Shown in pieces: positions 1 through 6,366 of a stretch of 8,416 nt of DNA (position 1 is its first letter; every line of letters starts with the position of its first letter). The stretch lies in the NCBI GenBank assembly GCA_023228385.1, contig JALOBF010000063.1:1-8416 (forward strand), written 5' to 3'. The stretch comes from Bacilli bacterium. GTDB lineage: Bacteria > Bacillota_I > Bacilli_A > ML615J-28 > CAG-698. Made by a program: the position numbers and the translations under genes. Under the pieces are notes generated by a model. It saw only the letters and a list, made by a program, of their open reading frames with translations. It searched no databases and was not told where the DNA came from.

Positions 1-61
1 GCAGTTGATTAAGACGGAACCGATCGGGATTCGTTTTAATAAAAGATTTTTTTCGGGCCAT
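1..61 (-). CDS. N-terminus of probable MalG-type sugar ABC permease (partial)
   Basis: Only the first 20 codons are in the window, beginning MARKKSFIKTNP and running off the left edge. The reading frame is open and preceded by a strong ribosome site (AAAGGAG, 76-70) 8 nt before the ATG. That site lies in the last codons and stop of the upstream permease gene, so the two are almost certainly translated together. The visible residues form a basic cytoplasmic tail with no membrane segment yet. Its identity as the second inner-membrane subunit of the importer is inferred from position: MalF-type permease genes are normally followed by a MalG-type gene. The sequence itself is too short to confirm the family. 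Confidence 0.6.
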   Translation of the reverse strand, partial: MARKKSFIKTNPDRFRLNQL

Positions 62-66
62 TCTTA

Positions 67-999
67 TCACTCCTTTACCCCGAATAATTTCCAGGATAAT
101 TTACTGAAAAGATTAATCATTAACAATAAAACTAAAGATAAGGCCGCGGCATAACCCATTTCATATCTTAAAAAGGCATAATCTTCAATATGGTTAACAA
201 TCAGTGAACCGGCATAATTAGGGGTCGGATTAGATCCTGACAACTGAACGCCGATGACACCGGCGCTGAAAGTATTGACAATCGCCATTACGGCGCCAAA
301 AAGCATTTGCGGTTTCATTGAAGGAATCGTAATATACATAATTTCCTGATACCGATTGCTCATTCCGTCGATATAAGCCGCTTCATAAAGTTCGCGATTA
401 ACGTTAAGAATACCGGCCAGCATCGCCAGAAACCCAATCCCCATACTGCCCCATAAGGTTACAATAATCATTATCGTAAATAAATAATCGGGCGATTGCA
501 AAAAAGCAATCGGTTCAATAATCAGCCCCAGGCGCATTAAGATTTGATTCAGATAACCGCTGGCATCCCCGGCAAAGAATACCCGCCAAATAACCGTCAT
601 TGTTACTCCGGCGGTTAAAGAAGGCGAATAGATAATGATGGCGAGTACCGTCCGTAAGCGATGGGGAAATTGAGCTAAAATCCAAGCCATGATAAATGAT
701 AAAATATAACTCCCCGGACCGACAATAACGGCAAATTTAATCGTGTTCGGCAAAATAATACGCATAAATTCATTATCGCTCGTCAATAAATAAATAAAAT
801 TATTTAATCCGATAAGTTTGGGAACCCCGACCATATCATAAGAAGTAAAAGAAAGAAAAACCGCAAGGACAATCGGAATAACGATAAAAGTCAAAAAAAG
901 TAAAACATAAGGCAAACTGAACCAATAAGCGGCAATATCATCTTTTTTTCTTTTCTGATTGCTTTTAGCTTTTAATTTTAAAACTTCCGAATTATTCAT
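67..999 (-). CDS. MalF/UgpA-type sugar ABC transporter permease
   Basis: A 310-residue integral membrane protein, the usual length for the first permease subunit of a family-1 carbohydrate importer. It has a basic cytoplasmic N-terminus (about residues 1-22), a first membrane helix at about 27-52, and further hydrophobic segments near 85-110, 118-140, 172-198, 231-252 and 283-298. This fits the six-helix binding-protein-dependent permease fold. The hallmark EAA loop is clear at 206-226 (EAA, then IDG, ending ITIP) and is the known docking site for the ATPase. The start is set by AAGGTGG 7 nt upstream. The ATG lies inside the end of the 972-residue binding-protein gene (8-bp overlap, ATGAATAA), so the two are likely coupled. 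No ATPase gene is present here; importers of this class often share one encoded elsewhere. The substrate cannot be read from the sequence. Confidence 0.95.
   Translation of the reverse strand: MNNSEVLKLKAKSNQKRKKDDIAAYWFSLPYVLLFLTFIVIPIVLAVFLSFTSYDMVGVPKLIGLNNFIYLLTSDNEFMRIILPNTIKFAVIVGPGSYILSFIMAWILAQFPHRLRTVLAIIIYSPSLTAGVTMTVIWRVFFAGDASGYLNQILMRLGLIIEPIAFLQSPDYLFTIMIIVTLWGSMGIGFLAMLAGILNVNRELYEAAYIDGMSNRYQEIMYITIPSMKPQMLFGAVMAIVNTFSAGVIGVQLSGSNPTPNYAGSLIVNHIEDYAFLRYEMGYAAALSLVLLLMINLFSKLSWKLFGVKE
70..76 (-). promoter_or_regulatory. Ribosome binding site of the second permease
   Basis: AAAGGAG lies 8 nt upstream of the ATG at 61. It overlaps the final Lys and Glu codons of the preceding permease, whose TGA stop (69-67) falls between this site and the start codon. 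This arrangement implies translational coupling of the two permease subunits. Confidence 0.7.
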
Positions 1000-3910
1000 G
1001 GTCTAACCACCTTGCTACCACATCGGTACTGGGAATACGATATTCTTTAATTTTATTACCGGCATTATCAAGATAACCAAACTCTTTCATTTTCCTGTTT
1101 ATTTCTTTGTTGATGGTAAGGAGCGAATTGCTAACCGCACTTCTTAAATTAACATCATCATAAACTACTTTATTCCAAATATTGCTTAGTTCTCTTTCCA
1201 CCATATAACTGCCGGGTATTTTCGGCACTTCTTTTAAATGACTCCATTGTTCAAGGATTACCGCTTTATGCCCTTCATGCCAGTTAAGGCCGCTAAAAGC
1301 CTCTAAGTTGGCACTGTTCCATAAATACTTACTGCCTAAAGTATATAACATTGTATCGGCAAATAACATTTGAATGTCCGTCCGCATCCACCATTTCAGA
1401 AAAATCCAAGCTTCTTGTTGCCGCGTACTCTTCTTAAAGATAATACCGGCCTGTTGGGCCCCCGGCATTGACCGATTTACCGCACCGGGTGAATCTTTAA
1501 CCCCCGGCACCGGGGTAATATCCCATAATCCCCTTATTTCGGCGGCCGCATTAATAAGTTGCAGATATGTCCCGAAATCGGCGATACCAATCGGCACGGT
1601 CTGCTGGCGGATACTGTTAAAAAAACTGGGTATCTGATGGGGAATGCCGTACTGACGATAAAAATCAGTCATCAGGGTTAAAGCGGCAATCGTTCTCTCG
1701 TCGTCAATCGCTCCGGAAAAACCGTCATCGCCATACAACTTCCCGCTGAACTGAAAAATAAAAGGCGCGGTCGCATCAAACGATTTTGTACTGCTCATAC
1801 TGGATAAAGGCAAATAAAAACTCATGCCATAACGGTTCAAGACCGGTAACATCGCGATAACATCATCCCAAGTATCCGGTACCGCCAGGTTCAGTTTTTC
1901 CAAAATATCTTTCCGATAAAGCAAGACATAAAAGTTTTCGGTTTCCGGTAATCCAAACAACTTATCGTCATATATCATCGGGACCAGTTGTTCCGGATTA
2001 TAAACGGAAATCACCTCGCCGAAATCAGAAAACTGCGTTAAATCACTAAGCATTCCCCGCATTCCGTATTCGTGGGGAATCCAGGCGGATACCCCGAGGG
2101 CAATATCAGGACCGCGATTGGCCGAATTGGCCAGTATTAATTTACTGTCGTTATTGATCAATGAAACTTTGACTTTGATTCCGGACTCCCGGGTAAAGGC
2201 ATCATCAACGACTTTTTGAATTAAATCAACATACGGCCGCGACCGATTGACCCAAACTTCCAATTCATCGGAATCCGCTTTGTTTTGATAGGACTGATCG
2301 AAAAATGATCGAAAAAAACGACTGATATTGACTTGCAATTTTTTAAATAAAGTTCCGTTCGCGCCCGGCAGGCGACTGGTCTTATCATGAATAAATATTG
2401 CATCAAGAATCAAAGGCTGCGCACAAACCGAATCGACATGATTGGCCAGAAGCTGAGCCACGCTGGCCGGCCCTTGCGACAACAGACTAAGCCGTCGCGG
2501 TAATTCATCTATGTTTTTCGCAATTTTTTTTATTTTATCGATTGCGATATTAATGTCCTGAATAATTTGCGCTTTTGATTTAAAGCCATATAAATTTCTT
2601 AAGGCCACTTTTATATCCTTAAGTTCATAAATCCATGAATCAAGGGTTGACCGAAGATCGGGAAAATACTCAAGCATATTCCAGTCAATACCCTTATCAA
2701 TATTATTATGAGTTAATTTTGTAACGTTAAGGCCCAGTTCGGTTATTTCGCCGGCAATCTCCCGCAACTTTAAAGATATATCGGTGAATAATTCGCCGGA
2801 AACAACCAAGGTAATGGTATCACCGGGCTTAAGATAAAAAAGATAGGGCTGGCCTTCTTCATCGCTTAAGGTAATATTTTGCCAGTTGCGGTGATAAGAA
2901 AACGGTATATTATCAGCTTCGCGAAAAGGCAGCTGACCGTTAACATATAAACTGCGATAAGAGGTTGTATATTGACGGCTTTGTTTTGCTTTAAACGACA
3001 AGCAATAATAACCAGCCTGAGGCACATCAACTTTCCAGGTTACGGCTTCTCCCGGCGTCTGATAGGAATCAATTCCTAATACGTTTAATTTTAATTTCGT
3101 TACCGAAAAAGGTAATACCCCAACATCGCGGATTGTTCCGCGAATAATCGCCGATGAGTTTTTATATTCGGTATTTTCTGCTTCGTACCGCCACCGTCCC
3201 GTTGGGATAACTTTATCATGTTGCATTAAATACTTTTCGTAGTCGGGGCAGGCGGGCTCGGTCCTTACGATAATTTCTTTTAAATAAAAATCACCGTTTG
3301 TCTTTTTCGCCGCAAATTGATTGATGCCCTTCTCCAAATAAAACTTCAGTCCGGAAGCGTATAAACGTCCCGAGTCGGCCAAGGGGACCGTTTGCCATTT
3401 ATAATAAGGCTTTTGCCGGAGGGCAACATCATTACCGTACCGGTCAAGCGCCGCCTCGGATGAAACATCCTGCCATAAATTATCAAGGGTAATTCGGGTC
3501 GCTTCATAATAAGGTATTTCTCCGTTTAATGAAATTGCCAGTTCCGCCGGTAAAGGCGATGTGCTTTGCGATTGATAATTAAAATAAATAAGATACCAAC
3601 CGGCAGCTTCTATTTTTAGGGTAAAGGAAAGAGCGACATTATTTTGCCAATGGTAATAATCATCGGTTAAGTTTTCACCTTCGCTGAGATTAAACATTGA
3701 AGCGGGCAAATAATAGCATTGTTCCGGGGTCGCTTGATCTTTATATTCAAGTAAATATTCGGAATAGTATCCGGCGACGGAAACCGGCTTGATATGATGA
3801 ATTTGCGGTTGGGCGATTTCGTCTTTTGGAAATAATATAAAAAATAACGAGGCAATAATAATAATTGATATGGTTGAAAATAGTATTCTTTTCAGATTTT
3901 TTATTTTCAT
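992..3910 (-). CDS. Membrane-anchored binding protein with two carbohydrate-binding-like modules
   Basis: This 972-residue protein is about twice the length of an ordinary sugar-binding protein. A basic start plus a hydrophobic helix (about 8-27) gives a signal anchor. There is no lipobox Cys, so it may stay tethered by this helix. Two related beta-rich modules follow, at about 48-217 and 238-387. They share an 'AG(W/Y)Y' strand (103-106 and 299-302), an 'NG..P...EA' motif (129-137 and 324-332) and a later Trp-containing segment. They resemble CBM6/CBM35-like sandwiches. A mainly helical spacer (about 405-545) ends in a Phe-rich 'RFFRSFF' motif. The remainder (about 548-945) reads as a complete family-1 solute-binding domain, with GPDIAL (600-605) and a 'FYVLLYRKDIL' segment (660-670). 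From general familiarity, similar long proteins occur in Bacillota sugar operons, but I know of no firm function. The start is supported by AGGAG 5 nt upstream. It probably feeds the downstream permeases, or senses or retains polysaccharide at the surface. Confidence 0.88.
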   Translation of the reverse strand: MKIKNLKRILFSTISIIIIASLFFILFPKDEIAQPQIHHIKPVSVAGYYSEYLLEYKDQATPEQCYYLPASMFNLSEGENLTDDYYHWQNNVALSFTLKIEAAGWYLIYFNYQSQSTSPLPAELAISLNGEIPYYEATRITLDNLWQDVSSEAALDRYGNDVALRQKPYYKWQTVPLADSGRLYASGLKFYLEKGINQFAAKKTNGDFYLKEIIVRTEPACPDYEKYLMQHDKVIPTGRWRYEAENTEYKNSSAIIRGTIRDVGVLPFSVTKLKLNVLGIDSYQTPGEAVTWKVDVPQAGYYCLSFKAKQSRQYTTSYRSLYVNGQLPFREADNIPFSYHRNWQNITLSDEEGQPYLFYLKPGDTITLVVSGELFTDISLKLREIAGEITELGLNVTKLTHNNIDKGIDWNMLEYFPDLRSTLDSWIYELKDIKVALRNLYGFKSKAQIIQDINIAIDKIKKIAKNIDELPRRLSLLSQGPASVAQLLANHVDSVCAQPLILDAIFIHDKTSRLPGANGTLFKKLQVNISRFFRSFFDQSYQNKADSDELEVWVNRSRPYVDLIQKVVDDAFTRESGIKVKVSLINNDSKLILANSANRGPDIALGVSAWIPHEYGMRGMLSDLTQFSDFGEVISVYNPEQLVPMIYDDKLFGLPETENFYVLLYRKDILEKLNLAVPDTWDDVIAMLPVLNRYGMSFYLPLSSMSSTKSFDATAPFIFQFSGKLYGDDGFSGAIDDERTIAALTLMTDFYRQYGIPHQIPSFFNSIRQQTVPIGIADFGTYLQLINAAAEIRGLWDITPVPGVKDSPGAVNRSMPGAQQAGIIFKKSTRQQEAWIFLKWWMRTDIQMLFADTMLYTLGSKYLWNSANLEAFSGLNWHEGHKAVILEQWSHLKEVPKIPGSYMVERELSNIWNKVVYDDVNLRSAVSNSLLTINKEINRKMKEFGYLDNAGNKIKEYRIPSTDVVARWLDHE
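1007..1013 (-). promoter_or_regulatory. Ribosome binding site of the MalF-type permease
   Basis: AAGGTGG lies 7 nt upstream of the ATG at 999, within the last codons of the 972-residue binding-protein gene. It supports choosing 999 as the start despite the 8-bp gene overlap. Confidence 0.6.
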
Positions 3911-3915
3911 AAATT

Positions 3916-3920
3916 CTCCT
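3916..3920 (-). promoter_or_regulatory. Ribosome binding site of the 972-residue binding protein
   Basis: AGGAG lies 5 nt before the ATG at 3910, in the context GAGGAGAATTT. It follows closely on the intergenic hairpin at 3932-3957, whose 3' arm could pair imperfectly with this site (AGGAGAAT against ATTCCCCT, 7 of 8 positions). Confidence 0.7.
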
Positions 3921-3931
3921 CATTTTAAGAA

Positions 3932-3957
3932 AGGGGAATCCTAAGAAGGATTCCCCT
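3932..3957 (-). terminator. Intergenic hairpin, attenuator or weak terminator
   Basis: On the minus strand this reads AGGGGAATCC, a 6-nt loop TTCTTA, then GGATTCCCCT: a perfect 10-bp stem. It begins 4 nt after the TAA of the lipoprotein binding-protein gene and is followed by TTCTTAAAA, only a short, imperfect T-rich tract. It sits inside the operon, 21 nt before the next start codon. The likely role is partial termination or 3'-end protection that raises binding-protein mRNA relative to the downstream membrane components, as hairpins after malE-type genes do. The symmetry is visible in the sequence; the role is inferred. Confidence 0.65.
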
Positions 3958-3961
3958 CCCG

Positions 3962-5386
3962 TTATCTTTGGGCAATTGCATCGTCGAATTGCGATTTTGC
4001 ATCATTATACAAAGCATTGGCTCGAGAGTTTAATTGCTCCGCAATATCCGCCAGTAATACTTCACCGAAACGTAATTTTTCAATTATTTGAAACATTGTA
4101 TTTTCGGCATCATAAGTTCCCCCGTAACGGGCATCATTGTAACCAGGCAGATATTTAGGCGGCTCGACAATTACCGTTTTATTTTCGATAATCGTCCTTA
4201 ATCCGGTAAAATTGGGATAAAGAGAAAAATATTCATCCAATAAATCTTTATCGGCTTGAATCGGCGGGAAATTGACTTGATTAATCCCGCTTACGGTTTT
4301 GCTTAATTCCAGTCTTTTACTATATCCGTCTTTCCCGAATCCCATCCATTTAGCCAACCGATAGGCTTCTTCGGGATATTTGGTGTTGGCGGCAACGGTA
4401 AAGAAATCGGCAACAATCGGCACGCGTTTATTATCGTTGACAACCGGAGTACCGATAAAATCCATATCCCAGGTATACTCGTCATTGTTGATGCGGGTTT
4501 GAATCCAACCGAAATCCCAGGAATAAAACCATTTGCATAAAATATTTCCGTTATTAAAAGGGTCGCCTTCCGGAAAAATATTACCGATATCAATACCTAA
4601 CTCTTCCTGAGCGGCTTCCCATTGTAAGGCTTCAAGAACAAAAGTCGAATCGGTTTGCAACTCGCGATAAGCTTCTATGGTTGATGTGAACTCGGATGAA
4701 TCCAAGTGAAAACCGTCTTCCGCCAGTGTAAACCATCCGTAATCCAAATTAAGCTGGGCCGGATACCAATGGAGAATATGTTCGATACCTTCAAGCCCGA
4801 CAACACCGGTATTATTATTGCTGGCATGATTGGCCGCCGCTTTTGTTCGCGTTATTAATTCGTCGAAAGTCGATGTTACCGTCGGATAATCCTGATAACG
4901 CTCGTTATAAAGCGTTTTATTGACAATATATCCGGCATAAAATACGGCGCAAGGTACTGCCATGATTTTTCCGTTATAGGTTATAACATCACGAATATCG
5001 CTGCTGATATTTAGAAACTCCGGGTCATCTTTTGCTAAATCGGTTAAATTATAGGCCCAATCCTGGATTATATAATAAGGAATATTATCGGCCATAAAAA
5101 CATCGGGTAACGATTTAATTGATGCCCGGCTGGCAAGAAAATCAGTCCAGGAAACATCATCATTTGTGCCGGGTTTTTTCGGCCGTTCAATAATCTCAAC
5201 TTTGATTTCCGGATACTTATTCATAAACTCTTTTATCATCAGGCGTTCCATGTTGGTGTCGATTGATTGAGGGGTACCCAGATTCCAGTTGGCATAACGA
5301 ATCACAATTTTATCGTCTTTGCCATTGCATCCGAATAATGCCAAAAATAAAAGTAAAAATAATAAAAAATTAAATGTTTTTCTCAT
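3962..5386 (-). CDS. Sugar ABC transporter substrate-binding lipoprotein
   Basis: A 474-residue extracellular solute-binding protein of the family-1 (MalE-like) type. The N-terminus has MRK, a hydrophobic stretch (5-18) and a lipobox L17-F18-G19-C20. It should therefore be lipidated at Cys20 and held on the outer face of the cytoplasmic membrane. The mature region shows the family's opening strand (IVIRYANWNLG, 27-37), a helix with MIKEFMNKYPEIKVEI (50-65), the 'PDVFMAD' segment (94-100) and the 'NGKIMAVPCAVF' segment (138-149). These are typical of oligosaccharide binders. Trp and Tyr residues (for example around W207 and W218) could stack on sugar rings. It starts 11 bp after the LacI gene, with AAAAGGAG overlapping that gene's stop. 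It is followed by a hairpin and a second, larger binding protein. The ligand is unknown; any assignment rests on the neighbouring hydrolase. Confidence 0.93.
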   Translation of the reverse strand: MRKTFNFLLFLLLFLALFGCNGKDDKIVIRYANWNLGTPQSIDTNMERLMIKEFMNKYPEIKVEIIERPKKPGTNDDVSWTDFLASRASIKSLPDVFMADNIPYYIIQDWAYNLTDLAKDDPEFLNISSDIRDVITYNGKIMAVPCAVFYAGYIVNKTLYNERYQDYPTVTSTFDELITRTKAAANHASNNNTGVVGLEGIEHILHWYPAQLNLDYGWFTLAEDGFHLDSSEFTSTIEAYRELQTDSTFVLEALQWEAAQEELGIDIGNIFPEGDPFNNGNILCKWFYSWDFGWIQTRINNDEYTWDMDFIGTPVVNDNKRVPIVADFFTVAANTKYPEEAYRLAKWMGFGKDGYSKRLELSKTVSGINQVNFPPIQADKDLLDEYFSLYPNFTGLRTIIENKTVIVEPPKYLPGYNDARYGGTYDAENTMFQIIEKLRFGEVLLADIAEQLNSRANALYNDAKSQFDDAIAQR

Positions 5387-5391
5387 ACACG

Positions 5392-5399
5392 CTCCTTTT
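5392..5399 (-). promoter_or_regulatory. Ribosome binding site of the lipoprotein binding protein
   Basis: AAAAGGAG lies 5 nt upstream of the ATG at 5386. Its first two bases fall in the TAA stop (5400-5398) of the LacI-family gene, so ribosomes finishing the regulator are placed at the binding-protein start. This is a near-ideal site, in keeping with a highly translated binding protein. Confidence 0.75.
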
Positions 5400-6366
5400 A
5401 AAAAGATTCTCTCCTGATAATCCGATATTTCGGATGATATTTTGGTACTTTGTCAAGGCAATCTTCAATCGCCCCGACAATGGTTTCGGCCAGCATCCGC
5501 GACCATTCCGCACGATTAATATCGACCGTGGTTAAAGTCGGTTTTACATAACAACCAAGTTGAATGTTATCAAAACCGATGATTTTAAGACTGTCCGGCA
5601 AAGTCAGACCAATCTCATTAAAATAATTAATTACGCCGATGGCCATTTCGTCATTAGCGCAAAACAAAACTTCAGGGAGCGGCTGCTTTTGTTCATAATA
5701 ATTCTTGATGGCAAGATAACCGTTCTTTTCCCGAAACTCACCTTTCAATTCACAAAAAGGTTTAATGCCGGCATCATTTAATGCCTGATGAAAACCGTTA
5801 TATCGCTTAGTGTTATCGGGTGATTCGGCACTGCCGTGCATATAACCGATATTACGATATCCTTCGCCGATTACCGTTTTGATCACTTCATAAGTGGGGG
5901 TAAAACCATCCATTTGTCTGGCGATAATCCGGGAATCTTTCTGGTATACTTTTCGCGAATCAACAATTGGAAACCCGGTCTTGGCTATTTTCTCCAATAA
6001 ATCGGGCGATACCGAAATATCAAGCACTATCGCACCATCAGCCTGCCGTTCCAAAAGCATTTCGTTTGCCAAATCACCATTACATACAATCATTCGGTAT
6101 TCGGCGGCTTTTAAAGCCTGATGAATTTCCTCTAAAATTTCCTGATAAATCGGACCGCCAAATTCAGGAATAAATATTAATATATTATGAGTTTTTTTTG
6201 TTTTCAAACTTTTAGCGATCCCGCTAGCCAGATAATTCATTTCCTCGGCCACTTGACGAACCCGGCTGGCGGTTTCTTCGGAAATCCTTGGATCGTTATT
6301 TAAAACATATGATACCGTTGCAATTGAAACACCCGCCTTTTTTGCTATATCTTTAATTGTCGACAT
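5398..6366 (-). CDS. LacI/GalR-family transcriptional regulator
   Basis: A 322-residue protein of standard family length. Residues 3-22 form the classic helix-turn-helix (IKDIAKKAGVSIATVSYVLN), followed by 'RISEETASRVRQVAEEMNY' and the hinge-helix region 'SGIAKSLKT' (48-56). Both are diagnostic for LacI-type DNA binding in the minor and major grooves of a palindromic operator. From about residue 60 the protein has the periplasmic-binding-protein-like effector domain. This includes 'RNIGYMHGS' (171-179), 'RYNGF' (188-192), 'FCANDEMAIG' (235-244), 'IIGFDN' (262-267) and 'PTLTTVDI' (276-283). The effector is probably a sugar derived from the imported substrate. The start overlaps the end of the hydrolase gene by 14 bp and has AGAGGAA just upstream. 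It likely controls this operon, including itself. Whether it represses, and where its operator lies, cannot be told from this window. Confidence 0.95.
   Translation of the reverse strand: MSTIKDIAKKAGVSIATVSYVLNNDPRISEETASRVRQVAEEMNYLASGIAKSLKTKKTHNILIFIPEFGGPIYQEILEEIHQALKAAEYRMIVCNGDLANEMLLERQADGAIVLDISVSPDLLEKIAKTGFPIVDSRKVYQKDSRIIARQMDGFTPTYEVIKTVIGEGYRNIGYMHGSAESPDNTKRYNGFHQALNDAGIKPFCELKGEFREKNGYLAIKNYYEQKQPLPEVLFCANDEMAIGVINYFNEIGLTLPDSLKIIGFDNIQLGCYVKPTLTTVDINRAEWSRMLAETIVGAIEDCLDKVPKYHPKYRIIRRESF

Noticed and set aside
1374..1637. Plus-strand open frame of 87 codons, and other short frames opposite or within the large genes (for example 3976-4158, 5560-5781, 6904-7173)
   Set aside because: They lie wholly within strongly supported minus-strand genes, lack recognisable domains and have low-complexity or Pro/Ser-rich composition typical of antisense translation.
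992..3910. Frameshift or assembly fusion joining two separate genes into the 972-residue protein
   Set aside because: The frame is continuous, codon style is uniform, there is no internal ribosome site with a strong start at the domain junction, and the domain order is plausible as one tethered protein.
3911..3961. Riboswitch or small RNA in the 51-bp gap
   Set aside because: The gap holds only one simple stem and a ribosome site; it is too short for a ligand-binding RNA.
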